Part shown: positions 8,895 through 17,602 of the stretch, piece by piece
Layout of the letters: every line of letters begins with the position of its first letter
Numbering within the stretch: the first letter of the stretch is position 1
Assembly: GCF_021462415.1 (NCBI RefSeq)
Contig: NZ_JAKEDS010000002.1
Location: forward strand, 1,054,001 to 1,118,000
Reading direction: 5' to 3'
DNA length: 64,000 nucleotides
DNA from: Rhodohalobacter sp. 614A
GTDB lineage: Bacteria > Bacteroidota > Rhodothermia > Balneolales > Balneolaceae
Translations under genes and position numbers: made by a program
Notes under the pieces: model-generated
The model's input: the letters and a program-made list of their open reading frames with translations, nothing else
What the model was told of the DNA's origin: nothing
Databases searched by the model: none

Positions 8895-8925
8895 TTGGTA
8901 TAATCGTCAACTAATTTTAACTTTG
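8895..8925 (+). promoter_or_regulatory. Bacteroidota-type promoter for the TPR gene
   Basis: TTG at 8895-8897 and TAACTTTG at 8918-8925 are separated by 20 bases, an excellent match to the TTG-N19-21-TAnnTTTG promoter pattern. The TPR gene starts 56 bases further on. This is one of the best supports in the window for a Bacteroidota-like housekeeping sigma factor. Confidence 0.55.
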
Positions 8926-8980
8926 ACCGTCTGAAAATAGACTGAAAATCACTCGGTCAGATGTCTAAACAAATGAAATT

Positions 8981-9667
8981 ATGAGCAAGTTAAAAAAAGA
9001 AGATCTCGAGCAGGATTTATTGATCGAATACTCCTCGAGAATCATGCATTTCTACAATACCAACAAAGCCGCCGTTATTGGAGGCAGTATTGGCCTCGTA
9101 GTAGCCATTGGATTAATTGTAGGATATGTTATCTATTCCGGAAATCAGGAAGAGGAAGCCGCTAACTTATTGGGAATTGCTGAGCAGGAATTGCTTCAGG
9201 GTAATTTTGAAGAAGCCCTTTACGGAGATGAACAAGAGTTTACTCTTGGCTTCGAACAAATTGCCAATAACTATAGTGGAACCAGTGCCGGAAACCTGGC
9301 CAACTATTATGCTGCGATTACCGAATATGAACTCGGCAATTTCGAAAATGCATTAACCTTTATTCAGGAATATGATGTACCTGAAGGAATTTTGGGAGTT
9401 GCTCCTATATCAATGTACGCCAATATTTTAGTTGGTTTGGAAAGGTATGAGGAAGCAGCTTCTCAGTATGAACGTGCGGCAGAATGGGATGAAAATAACT
9501 CCACCACGCCTTATAATCTTTATAAAGCGGCAGAGGCTTATATGGAGGCTGGCGATACGGAGCAGGCTTTAGCTCACATCGATACGATTATTGAGGAATA
9601 TCCCAATAGCCAGCAAATTGCCCAGGCTCAGCGATTAAAAGGATTTCTTGCCGAAAACGCAGGATAA
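8981..9667 (+). CDS. membrane-anchored tetratricopeptide repeat protein
   Basis: 228 residues. A cytoplasmic N-terminal stretch of about 30 residues is followed by one membrane helix (about 31-52, VIGGSIGLVVAIGLIVGYVI) and then TPR-type helix pairs (LANYYAAITEYELGNFENAL, YEEAASQYERAAEWDENN, YKAAEAYMEAGDTEQALAHI). The layout, a single anchor followed by periplasmic TPRs, resembles the YfgM/TPR_21 group, which assists protein folding at the Sec translocon; that function is inferred from architecture only. It has its own promoter and is closed by a strong hairpin. Confidence 0.8.
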   Translation: MSKLKKEDLEQDLLIEYSSRIMHFYNTNKAAVIGGSIGLVVAIGLIVGYVIYSGNQEEEAANLLGIAEQELLQGNFEEALYGDEQEFTLGFEQIANNYSGTSAGNLANYYAAITEYELGNFENALTFIQEYDVPEGILGVAPISMYANILVGLERYEEAASQYERAAEWDENNSTTPYNLYKAAEAYMEAGDTEQALAHIDTIIEEYPNSQQIAQAQRLKGFLAENAG

Positions 9668-9669
9668 AA

Positions 9670-9702
9670 AAAGTCCCGGACTCCACAAGAACCCGGGACT
9701 TT
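9670..9702. terminator. bidirectional terminator between convergent genes
   Basis: AAAGTCCCGG (9670-9679) pairs perfectly with CCGGGACTTT (9693-9702). Flanking A and T runs make it usable from both sides, with the longer U run (read from 9672-9665) serving the minus-strand gene that ends at 9726. Confidence 0.85.
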
Positions 9703-9725
9703 ATCTTTGTAAAGTAACCTCCGCG

Positions 9726-10118
9726 CTACTTTACATCATTAACAATGCCTTTCTCTCTTTCTTTTCCATTTTGTTTTTTCTTCTGAATGTTGGCTTTATT
9801 CTCAAAGCCTACAATTTCCAGGGATTTATCATAGGTAGTCACTTTTATTTTAACTTCCATATCCTGGAAAATTGACAAATCAAAATCGGTTATATAATTC
9901 CCATCAGCATAGATTTTCCAGTATCTCGGGTCAAGGTAATCAAGAACTTGTGATCCTCGTCCAATATCCTCCCGAATTCGTAGAACCTCTTCATGATTTT
10001 CGAGATTGATGTAAGTGATGATGACTTCATTTTCGTTAATTCGGTTGGCGACCGCAATGATAAACCTCTGTGCAATCACCGTAGTCTTCTGATTCAGGGG
10101 CAGTTTGCTCATGTCCAT
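9726..10118 (-). CDS. unknown cytoplasmic protein
   Basis: About 130 residues. I chose ATG 10118 (MDMSKLPLNQKT) over a TTG seven codons upstream because AGAGGA lies at ribosome-binding distance before it. The protein is charged with no signal or membrane segment. Its middle (ANRINENEVIITYINLENHE, VLDYLDPRYWKIYADGNYI) suggests mixed alpha/beta structure, and the last 25 residues are Lys/Glu-rich. I do not recognise a family. Its upstream neighbour, also on the minus strand 87 bases away, is likewise unknown; they may be co-transcribed. Confidence 0.6.
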   Translation of the reverse strand: MDMSKLPLNQKTTVIAQRFIIAVANRINENEVIITYINLENHEEVLRIREDIGRGSQVLDYLDPRYWKIYADGNYITDFDLSIFQDMEVKIKVTTYDKSLEIVGFENKANIQKKKQNGKEREKGIVNDVK

Positions 10119-10204
10119 AGGGTAATCCTCTCGCTCCAATAGCGTTTTATTCTGTCTCTGTTTATATATGAATAGGTAAGTTTTTAATAGACGAACGGAG
10201 AAAA

Positions 10205-10696
10205 TCAGATGGGAAACTGTCCCTGTCCCTCCTCTTCTACAATCTGTTCAGTCCTCCACTTTTTATCGATCAATTGTTTGGCATCCACGCAAGTCATTCC
10301 ACTCGCGATCGGGAGATTCATTTGCCCGGATTTCAATGTCTTCTGTTTTCTTAAAATTTGAAGTTTCTGGTTGAAAATATACCATTCATGCCCGCCACCG
10401 GGTTGGTCAATTCGCACTTTTGAATTCATATCCATCCTGTAAGGCTCGATATTAATACCTTCTCCTATTTTGTACACATCAAATTCATCCAATTGTAAAT
10501 TAAAGTCGATAAGTGCGTGAAAACCTTCGCCATAACCGGAGAGTATTTCACTTTGGGATAATAAATGGATTGATGTTTGATGAAATGCATACGCCCATTG
10601 GCAACCAAAAAACATAGGTTCACTCAATACAAGGTAATAGTAACATTTGTCATTTTTTTTAATCCCAATTAAGGTACCCTTTTTAAAATCTGCCAT
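10205..10696 (-). CDS. unknown protein, weak resemblance to Imm26-type
   Basis: 163 residues, cytoplasmic. The beginning (FKKGTLIGIKKNDKCYYYL) has the shape 'G-x-hydrophobic...basic...tyrosines' seen at the start of Imm26-type immunity proteins, but the resemblance is slight and no toxin gene sits nearby. The rest (GEGFHALIDFNLQLDEFDVY, GGGHEWYIFNQ) is not recognised. ATG 10696 is the only reasonable start. A region of decayed coding sequence lies just upstream. Confidence 0.55.
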   Translation of the reverse strand: MADFKKGTLIGIKKNDKCYYYLVLSEPMFFGCQWAYAFHQTSIHLLSQSEILSGYGEGFHALIDFNLQLDEFDVYKIGEGINIEPYRMDMNSKVRIDQPGGGHEWYIFNQKLQILRKQKTLKSGQMNLPIASGMTCVDAKQLIDKKWRTEQIVEEEGQGQFPI

Positions 10697-10762
10697 ATAT
10701 GTTACCTCGTTAAAAAACCTTCTTCATTAATTTTCCAGTTTGTATGCGTGTAATTCCGGGAC

Positions 10763-10830
10763 CTAACCAACGCTATTATTCATTCCTAATACATTTCCAA
10801 ATGGATCTATTTTTTGACGATTTCCTGTAT
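10763..10830 (-). pseudogene. possible C-terminal remnant of a glyoxalase (VOC) gene
   Basis: Reading the minus strand, a 22-codon open stretch ends QKIDPFGNVLGMNNSVG and then TAG (10763-10765). DPFGNVLG is the usual C-terminal signature of glyoxalase/bleomycin-resistance family proteins. An in-frame TAA cuts it off from anything upstream. Two other short open frames (20 and 28 codons) follow upstream up to about 10955 without forming a gene. The 283-base gap 10697-10979 therefore looks like eroded coding DNA. The match is short, so chance is possible. Confidence 0.35.
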
Positions 10831-10979
10831 TTTAAGTCGAATTCCTTCCATCAATTGCTCAGCTGTCATATTAGTTCTGTTTTCCACTGCATATACTTTT
10901 TGAGGATGATATATTCTTTTGTTCTCTCTTTCTTTTTTAAAAATAATTTTTCTATTCATTCGCCTCTGATTATGAATGT

Positions 10980-11336
10980 TTATACTTGAGGTCCCTGATA
11001 CTCAAATAGTTCGAATATCGGTGGCTTTACATGAAAATTTGGGCTTGGACATTGATCGCACCTGATGCCATTTACCGACTGCAACTCATCTTTATTTGTG
11101 AATAAAACAATTTCTCCAGACTCCGTAATCTTCATAAGGGTTGAAGAAACCGGAATTGCAAAGAATCTCTTTTGCTTATCGATGATTTCATCACTTTTTA
11201 AAATGGCATATTCAATTCTTGAACCGGAGGCATTACGAGTCACTTCAATGATTTCTCCAAGAGTTTCATCACTGGAGTTTTTCACCCGCTTGCCTACCGA
11301 TTTAAGAATGATATCTGTTGTCAATGAAAGTGGCAT
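10980..11336 (-). CDS. PRC-barrel domain protein
   Basis: 118 residues from ATG 11336 (MPLSLTTDIILKSVGKRVKN); a GTG at 11342 would add two residues and overlap the upstream stop. Residues about 12-80 form a PRC-barrel (GKRVKNSSDETLGEIIEV, AILKSDEIIDKQKRFFAIPV), a small beta-barrel found in RNA-processing and photosynthetic proteins and common in stress-related bacterial genes. The tail holds a CDQC pair. It abuts or overlaps the DUF892 gene, so the two are surely co-transcribed. PRC-barrel genes often accompany DUF892 and other stress genes. Confidence 0.8.
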   Translation of the reverse strand: MPLSLTTDIILKSVGKRVKNSSDETLGEIIEVTRNASGSRIEYAILKSDEIIDKQKRFFAIPVSSTLMKITESGEIVLFTNKDELQSVNGIRCDQCPSPNFHVKPPIFELFEYQGPQV

Positions 11337-11338
11337 AA

Positions 11339-11836
11339 TCACACAGATTTCGCCCGTGGATTTACACTCTCAATGGCTAACTCATTTAGCGTAGCGTCCG
11401 CTTCAGATTCTTCATCCAATGTCTGTTGTAGTTTCTTGGCAGCATTATTATGCCCCAGAGCTTCGGCAAATGTAACGGCTGTTCCATAAGCTGAAATTTC
11501 ATAATGCTCTATACGTTGGGCATCGGCAATTATACCGGCATCTTTCACATCCAGATCGGGGTTTTCTGAGATAAACTCTTCCGCTTCCTCGATGAGTCCT
11601 TTCATTGCATTACAGGTTTCTCCTGAAAGATCCAGATCCAATTCTTCGCCGATTTCTTCCAGGCGCTTCTTGTGGCCTTTTGTCTCTTCAAGATGCTCTT
11701 CAAAAGCTTTCTGTAACTGTTCGTTTGATGCATTTTCAACCATTGTGGGAAGAGCTTTTATCAACTGCTTCTCAGCGCTGTAAATGTCCTTCAATTGATG
11801 ATGAAATAGATCTTCAAGATTATTTAATTCTCCCAT
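11339..11836 (-). CDS. ferritin-like DUF892 (YciE/YciF-type) protein
   Basis: 165 residues, the family size. It opens LEDLFHHQLKDIYSAEKQLI, the DUF892 signature, and continues with LQKAFEEHLEETKGHKKRLE and AQRIEHYEISAYGTAVTFAE. The Glu and His residues of these helices are placed as in a ferritin-like four-helix bundle that binds two metal ions. YciE/YciF in enterobacteria are induced by osmotic and general stress, but their reaction is unknown. It sits between a PRC-barrel gene (touching) and a Cys-rich copper-binding protein gene (36 bases upstream), inside a wider stress island. Confidence 0.9.
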   Translation of the reverse strand: MGELNNLEDLFHHQLKDIYSAEKQLIKALPTMVENASNEQLQKAFEEHLEETKGHKKRLEEIGEELDLDLSGETCNAMKGLIEEAEEFISENPDLDVKDAGIIADAQRIEHYEISAYGTAVTFAEALGHNNAAKKLQQTLDEESEADATLNELAIESVNPRAKSV

Positions 11837-11872
11837 AGTCTTATTGTTTTTTTTAGTATTTAATTTTAAAGG

Positions 11873-12220
11873 TTAAACTGACTCAGGCTGCGATACCTTT
11901 GTCAGGTAATTCCTGCAACGATTTTCACATCGTCTGCAGGCATTGGCACATTGTTGACAATGATCGTGCTCGTGTTTCTCACACTCCACTGCACATTCAG
12001 CACATATATTTTTACACAATTCAACTACAGTAATCGCATGACCGGAATCCCTCGCCAACAGTTTTAAAGCCATATGGCAAATGTCAGCACAATCCAGATC
12101 CAGTTTTATACAGTCGGTCATCTCTTGCACGCTATCTTCAGCCAGGCAAGATGCCGCGCAATTGTTGCAAGCTGCTACACAATCCTCTAATGATTCAACT
12201 AATTCACTATAAACTTCCAT
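11873..12220 (-). CDS. four-helix-bundle copper-binding protein (DUF326/Csp type)
   Basis: 115 residues with 16 cysteines set in helical spacing: EDCVAACNNCAASCLAED, DCIKLDLDCADICHMA, ELCKNICAECAVECEKHEHD and QQCANACRRCENRC. This regular CxxxC/CxxC pattern along helices, with a His-rich turn (HEHDH), matches DUF326 proteins, which include copper storage protein Csp. Csp proteins line the inside of a four-helix bundle with Cu(I)-binding cysteines. No signal peptide is present, so this is a cytosolic, Csp3-like form. It probably heads the transcript running into the DUF892 and PRC-barrel genes. Confidence 0.88.
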   Translation of the reverse strand: MEVYSELVESLEDCVAACNNCAASCLAEDSVQEMTDCIKLDLDCADICHMALKLLARDSGHAITVVELCKNICAECAVECEKHEHDHCQQCANACRRCENRCRNYLTKVSQPESV

Positions 12221-12530
12221 ATCATGTCGGTTATTTTAGTGGTTCTTCTCTCAAATGCACTTGTAGTGTATTAAACAATTGCCCGACGACATATAGAATA
12301 AACTGTGACTTATACGTAGTCTGATTTGCTACAACCTTGATTTGTCCTTGCAGAAATTATTCTCCCGCAAATACTTAAGAAGCAAAGGAAAGCAAAAAGA
12401 GGTTTTCTTCTTAGCTCAAAGAAAAGAATGGCAGATCAATTCAATATCAGAAAATTAAATCGATTCAAAAAAGGTGGGCATAATTAGGGATACAAGACAA
12501 TTGAAAAAAAATTCGAAATCAAATGTATGA
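12221..12530. other. intergenic region, Csp-like gene to response regulator
   Basis: 310 bases, AT-rich, lying upstream of the Cys-rich gene and downstream of the regulator gene. TGCATTTG on the minus strand (about 12253-12260) resembles a -7 box with one mismatch. A short TTTTCTT/AAGAAAA inverted pair lies near 12404-12426. I see no convincing gene; a 19-codon plus-strand frame at 12429 is probably noise. Confidence 0.3.
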
Positions 12531-13163
12531 TTAACTTATCAGGTCATTTTCTATGGCGTACCGGGTCATTTCTACATTGGTTGATAAATGCAGTTTTTCC
12601 TTTATCCGAGACCGATAGGTATGCACTGTATGAGGACTGAGATTTAATTTTTTTGCAATTTTTTGCACATCGCTGCCGTCCGCAATCATACACAACACTT
12701 CAAACTCCCTGTCGGAAAGCAGTTCATGTGGAGGTCTCCCCTTATCATCCATTTGGGAGGCTAACTGTTCAGCCACATCAGGTGTGATATATTTTCTTTT
12801 CTCTACTGCAATTTTATGTACAGCTTTGGATAATTCATCGGATATAGACGATTTACTCAAATATCCATTGGCACCTGCTTTAATGCACCGCACGGCAAAC
12901 CGATCTTCAGGATGAATGCTTAGAATCAAAACAGGGAGGTCGGGATACATCACCCGGATATCTTTCAAAAGGTCAAGGCCACTTTTACCCGGCATTGAGA
13001 GATCAAGTATGAGAATGTCCGGAATTTCTTCGGCAAGAATGTCCAGTACTTCCCCGCCTTTATTTGCTTCGGATATGACTTCGATATCCATCTCTCTGTT
13101 TAACACCCTCTTCACCCCTTCAAGCATAAGAGGATGATCATCCGCGATTGCCACTTTAATCAT
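12531..13163 (-). CDS. NarL/FixJ-type response regulator
   Basis: 210 residues from ATG 13163 (a GTG lies one codon earlier). Receiver domain about 1-120: acidic pair at D8-D9 (IADDHPLMLEGV), phospho-acceptor D54 in ILILDLSMPGKSG, conserved Lys in GYLSKSS. The linker is followed by a LuxR-type helix-turn-helix (about 145-205: LSDREFEVLCMIADG, IAKKLNLSPHTVHTYRSRIK). It is transcribed away from the large CheB-CheR-histidine kinase gene beginning 188 bases off, its probable partner. The surrounding stress genes are likely targets, which is inference from position. Confidence 0.93.
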   Translation of the reverse strand: MIKVAIADDHPLMLEGVKRVLNREMDIEVISEANKGGEVLDILAEEIPDILILDLSMPGKSGLDLLKDIRVMYPDLPVLILSIHPEDRFAVRCIKAGANGYLSKSSISDELSKAVHKIAVEKRKYITPDVAEQLASQMDDKGRPPHELLSDREFEVLCMIADGSDVQKIAKKLNLSPHTVHTYRSRIKEKLHLSTNVEMTRYAIENDLIS

Positions 13164-13350
13164 CACTACCTTGGTCTGTTGTTTTGCGTGAATGTACTTG
13201 AATTAATAAAAAAATACCAAGCCTTTACAAACTTTTAGAACAAAAGCCATTGAAGTATAAATTGATTAGAAAACCATTCCTGTATCATTATTAAGAATAT
13301 TTTATCTTGAAGCATTCTGCCAATTTTTAGTTTTAGTGAAGATTTCCAAT

Positions 13351-16300
13351 ATGGCACGATCAGACCAAAACGAACATCATGTTACATCTTTGATAGTGGC
13401 ACTTGGAGCCTCGGCGGGAGGATTAGAGGCTTTAAAATCCTTTTTGCAGGCACTGCCAAATAATAATGGAATGTCTTTCATTGTTGTACTTCATCTTTCT
13501 CCGGAAAAGAAAAGTAATCTTGCTCAGCTGCTACAGTCTAAAACGGAATTGACGGTTCAACAGGTTGCGGAAAAAACATCCATCGAACCCAACCACATCT
13601 ACATTATCCCTCCCAATAAATTGCTACAGGTGGAAAAGAATAACCTGGTTCTTTCTGATTTCCAAAAAAGCCCGGGACTCAACACTATCAATCTTCTTTT
13701 CAAAACCCTGGCTGAAAGCAAGGGGGAAAAAGCGGTTGGCATTATTCTTTCTGGCAGTGGAAGTGACGGGACTGAAGGATTACAAGCTATAAAAAAACAT
13801 GGCGGACTTGCTCTTGTGCAGAAACCAGACGAAGCTAAAAATGCAGGAATGCCAAAGAGCGCCATAAAAGCCGGTGAGGTAGATATGGTAATGTCTGTAA
13901 AAGAGATACCCGGTGAATTACTCCGATATCAAAAAACATATTCGAAGAAAACCGCTTCTGAGATTGATGAAGATGAACAAGAAGAGCTTCTCACTGAAAT
14001 ATTTGAGAGAATAAAATCAAGAACCGGCCATGATTTTAGCAACTACAGGCGTTCTTCCGTCTTACGGCGAATCGACCGGCGAGTGCGCATGGTGCATACA
14101 TACTCGCTCTCTCAATATGTAGATTACCTGGATAAGAATCCTGAGGAAGCAGAAGAGCTTTTCAAAGATATGCTTATTGGGGTGACAAGTTTTTTCCGGG
14201 ACAAAGATTCCTTCGAAGTTTTAAAAGAAACGGTTATACCCAAACTTTTCGAAAATAAAAACAAAGACCAGCACATTCGCGTGTGGGTTCCCGGATGTGC
14301 GACCGGAGAAGAAGCTTATTCCCTAGCCATGCTTCTGCTTGAACACGCTTCAGAAATTGATAATTACCCACAGATACAAATTTTTGCTTCAGATGTTGAT
14401 GAAAATGCATTAAGCCGGGCCCGGGAAGGACGATATCCAAAATCCATTGAAGATTCTGTCCCCAAAGAGAGATTGCAACGATTTTTCCATCGCCATGAAG
14501 ATGATTACCTGGTTGATAAAAAAATACGCGAGCTTATTCTTTTTGCTTCTCACGATTTACTCAGTAATGCTCCGTTCTCGAATCAGGATCTGATTGTTTG
14601 CCGAAACCTGTTGATCTATCTGAATAAAGATCTGCAATCTGAAATTTTTAACCTTTTTTATTATTCACTCCGGGAATCGGGGTATTTATTTTTAGGCCGA
14701 TCTGATTCGCATATCGGTACCGAGGGACTCTTTCGCACACTCGACAGAAAGCATCACATTTATCAGCAGAAACCATCTGCAAGGTCACAATTAACACTTC
14801 CGACATTGCCGTTGTTGAACAGCAACCGGCGGATCTCAAACAGACCGGAAACTCCGCAGCAAAGGAAAAAACGTGTAAAAGAAATGCATTGGAGGTTGCT
14901 GGCAAAAATATATTCACCCCAAAGTGTTTTGATTGATGAAGATTACAACGTACTTCATGCCACAGAGGGAATTGAGGAATACTTAAAAACATCCGTATGG
15001 GATCCTTCTCTGAACATTCTGGAAATGGCAGAACCTCCGATACGTCAGGCTTTGAGAGGTATTCTCTTTCAACTCAAGGAAGAAACAGATGATGTCATCA
15101 AACAGAAAAAAGTACAGGTAAATGTAGATAGTGACTCTAAGCTGGAAATTTCTGCATCAACAGTTACTGACAGCAAGTATCACAACAAACTGATCAATAT
15201 CGTTTTTAAGAAATCCAAAAATGCTTCTCAGTACATCCCGGAGAAGGATAAAGAGGAGATGGAAGAAAGCGATATTATCGATTCTCTCGAGAAAGAGCTG
15301 GAATATACAAAAGACCAACTCCGCGTTTCGATTGAAGAGTATGAAACAACCAACGAGGATTTAAGAAGCTCAAACGAGGAGCTTCAATCCATGAATGAAG
15401 AACTTCAATCCACCACTGAAGAGCTGGAAACCAGCCAGGAGGAATTGCAGTCTCTCAATGAAGAACTTCAAACCGTAAACGAAGAATTAGAGCATAAAGT
15501 TGAGCAACTAAGCCGTGCTCACAGCGATCTTGAAAACCTGATGGAAGCTACAGAGGTCGCCATTATTTTTGTCGACAGGCATATCAGAATTCAACGTTTC
15601 ACCTCCACTTCCACAGAACTGTTCAATTTGATTGATTCGGACATTGGACGGCCTCTGTTTGATATTACAAACTCTCTGAATTACGATAGCCTTAAAGAGA
15701 ATATTCAGTCGGTTCTCGATACTCATGTATGGATTCAGAAGCCCATTTCAACCTCGGATGATCGATCATTTATTATGCGGCTCCGCCCCTACGAATCCAG
15801 TGAAAATATAGTTGAAGGAGTTGTTATCACCTTTTCTGAGGTTACTGAATTAAGGAAGTCTGAAAAAGATCTGGAAAGAAAAGCCCGCCAGGAAGAAGCC
15901 TTGGCCAATTTAGGTATCTATGCCCTGGATGGACAAGAGGCGGAGGCAGTTGCTCACCGGGCCATACAGATTTGTTGTGAAATTTTGCACCTCGATTATT
16001 GTATGCTCTACGAATATAAATCGGATGAAAATCTGTTTTATCTGATCGAGTCTGCCGGGGAAGGTTTTGAGGACGATTGTCCCAAAGATTTAAACGTAGT
16101 AATAGAAGAGGAAAAAACCTGGGATATTGGATTTGTACTCAAACAGGAAAAATTTGAGGTAATCAAAGACTATAAAAAAGAACAGCGATTTCTAATCCCA
16201 CCATTTCTTGAAAAACATAAAATTTCAAGTGGTGTTCATGTTTTGGTAGAATTGAAGGATAACATATTTGGAGTTTTAAGCGCTTATACCAAATCAGGAA

Positions 16301-17100
16301 GAGATTTTTCTGAACACGACATGAACTTTTTGCGCGTGGTTGCTAACCTGATCGGGGGATCTATTGAGAGAAACCGGGCCTATCTTAAACTTGAACAGGC
16401 CAACAAACAGTTGCAGCAAGAGATGAAACATACCCGGCAAATAAAGCGGGAAATCATCAATAACAATGTACTTGAGCGTTGGGAAATTGGTGGATACTTA
16501 CACGATAATTTTGGACAGTTTCTTGCTTCTGTTAAAATTCTGGCCGATGAGATCAATTACAAAGTTTCAAATGACGATCAGAAAATCTCCGGAGAAGTAG
16601 ATGAAATAAAAAGAATTATGGATGAGTGCATTATGGGCATTCGCGAAATAGTTCATGATATTATCCCCGTAGATGTTGAACAGGAAGGTGTTGCCCAGGC
16701 TTTTAAAGTAGTGATGGACCAGACCTCAAAAATGTATAATGTAAAAGGCTTGCTGAAAGATCCCGATAACATTTTAAACGAGATAAAAAACAGACGCGTA
16801 GCCACTCATCTCTATTATATTGTACAGGAAGCGTGTAAGAATGCGGCTACTCATGGAAAAGCCGACCAAATAACGATCCTGGCAAAAAGGGAAGGTGAGA
16901 ATTTTCATTTACATATTAAAGATAATGGAGTTGGACTTGAAAACTCTAAGAATGGCAACGGAAAAGGTATCCGTATCATGAAACACCGTATGGATTTACT
17001 GGAAGGTTCGTTTGAAATGAAAAACTATTCTGAGCCAAATAATTCCGGAACTGTCGTAACATGTATACTGCCTTTTGAGAATTTAAAACGGGATGAGTAA
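13351..17100 (+). CDS. CheB-CheR-PAS-GAF hybrid sensor histidine kinase
   Basis: 1249 residues from ATG 13351 (a GTG five codons earlier is less likely). Order: CheB methylesterase (about 10-195; Ser21 in GASAGGLEA, His48 in VVLHLSP, Asp in GSGSDGTEG); CheR methyltransferase (about 210-470; RRSSVLRRIDRRVRM, VWVPGCATGEEAYSLAM, APFSNQDLIVCRNLLIYL); PAS-like region; long coiled coil built of repeated NEELQS units (about 655-745); second PAS; GAF (about 870-1030); HisKA_3 domain with GGYLHDNFGQFL and a HATPase with NAATHG and DNGVGL. No membrane segment, so cytoplasmic. The kinase class matches the NarL-type regulator encoded divergently. Signal unknown. Confidence 0.93.
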   Translation: MARSDQNEHHVTSLIVALGASAGGLEALKSFLQALPNNNGMSFIVVLHLSPEKKSNLAQLLQSKTELTVQQVAEKTSIEPNHIYIIPPNKLLQVEKNNLVLSDFQKSPGLNTINLLFKTLAESKGEKAVGIILSGSGSDGTEGLQAIKKHGGLALVQKPDEAKNAGMPKSAIKAGEVDMVMSVKEIPGELLRYQKTYSKKTASEIDEDEQEELLTEIFERIKSRTGHDFSNYRRSSVLRRIDRRVRMVHTYSLSQYVDYLDKNPEEAEELFKDMLIGVTSFFRDKDSFEVLKETVIPKLFENKNKDQHIRVWVPGCATGEEAYSLAMLLLEHASEIDNYPQIQIFASDVDENALSRAREGRYPKSIEDSVPKERLQRFFHRHEDDYLVDKKIRELILFASHDLLSNAPFSNQDLIVCRNLLIYLNKDLQSEIFNLFYYSLRESGYLFLGRSDSHIGTEGLFRTLDRKHHIYQQKPSARSQLTLPTLPLLNSNRRISNRPETPQQRKKRVKEMHWRLLAKIYSPQSVLIDEDYNVLHATEGIEEYLKTSVWDPSLNILEMAEPPIRQALRGILFQLKEETDDVIKQKKVQVNVDSDSKLEISASTVTDSKYHNKLINIVFKKSKNASQYIPEKDKEEMEESDIIDSLEKELEYTKDQLRVSIEEYETTNEDLRSSNEELQSMNEELQSTTEELETSQEELQSLNEELQTVNEELEHKVEQLSRAHSDLENLMEATEVAIIFVDRHIRIQRFTSTSTELFNLIDSDIGRPLFDITNSLNYDSLKENIQSVLDTHVWIQKPISTSDDRSFIMRLRPYESSENIVEGVVITFSEVTELRKSEKDLERKARQEEALANLGIYALDGQEAEAVAHRAIQICCEILHLDYCMLYEYKSDENLFYLIESAGEGFEDDCPKDLNVVIEEEKTWDIGFVLKQEKFEVIKDYKKEQRFLIPPFLEKHKISSGVHVLVELKDNIFGVLSAYTKSGRDFSEHDMNFLRVVANLIGGSIERNRAYLKLEQANKQLQQEMKHTRQIKREIINNNVLERWEIGGYLHDNFGQFLASVKILADEINYKVSNDDQKISGEVDEIKRIMDECIMGIREIVHDIIPVDVEQEGVAQAFKVVMDQTSKMYNVKGLLKDPDNILNEIKNRRVATHLYYIVQEACKNAATHGKADQITILAKREGENFHLHIKDNGVGLENSKNGNGKGIRIMKHRMDLLEGSFEMKNYSEPNNSGTVVTCILPFENLKRDE

Positions 17101-17554
17101 TTCATAATCAACATCTTTCCCGTTGATTACTACTTAAGACCGAATTCTCTGATAAATTCCCCAATATCTCTACCCATATATCTCCCATAAGGTTACAATC
17201 TTCTGCTACACAAGAGTAATACTTTTTGCTACAAACCTTCCGGACTCTACCACATATATTAACAATCGATATTTGAAAGGTATTACACTTCAGATATCAT
17301 CATGTATTGATTGCTGAAGGCAGTTTCTCTGGTTTTATCGGGATGGATAAAATTGATACAAAGATGCTTTCAATCTTGATCCGGGTTAAAGCCTGGACAA
17401 GGTGGTTGTGATCCTAGTCAAGAGAGAGTGCTGATAAAGTGCCCGGCAGGTCCCCAAGCCCTGCCGGGGCTTTCAGTATTAGGTTGATACGAAAATTGAC
17501 AAACCTTCCTTTAAACTCACTGTGAAACAGTTTATGGAACAATAAGAAGGATCA
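17101..17554. other. long intergenic region with a GC-rich hairpin
   Basis: About 450 bases between the kinase gene and the next small genes. The first 300 bases are AT-rich and show no gene. The only strong structure is the hairpin at 17442-17468. Given the length and the hairpin near its end, a small RNA is possible, but nothing recognisable as a known RNA family is seen. Confidence 0.35.
17442..17468 (+). terminator. GC-rich hairpin, possible terminator or small-RNA end
   Basis: CCCGGCAGG (17442-17450) pairs perfectly with CCTGCCGGG (17460-17468) over a 9-base loop. The stem can extend with AAAG before and CTTT after, with a small bulge. It lies 340 bases after the kinase stop, too far for an ordinary terminator of that gene. 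Confidence 0.4.
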
Positions 17555-17602
17555 ATGCCTAAAAAAAGGAAACCATCACTAAATCTTTTTCGACATGAAT
17601 GA
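17555..17602 (+). CDS. possible 15-residue leader peptide
   Basis: ATG 17555 opens MPKKRKPSLNLFRHE and stops at TGA 17600-17602. It is preceded by AGAAGG at 17545-17550, the clearest Shine-Dalgarno sequence in the neighbourhood, while the DUF4235 gene it overlaps (start ATG 17595) has none. This arrangement fits translational coupling from a basic leader peptide. It is very short and could be chance. Confidence 0.3.
   Translation: MPKKRKPSLNLFRHE

Noticed and set aside
10205-10696. Toxin-immunity module on the basis of Imm26-like sequence
   Set aside because: The likeness is slight and there is no toxin gene or secretion system next to it.
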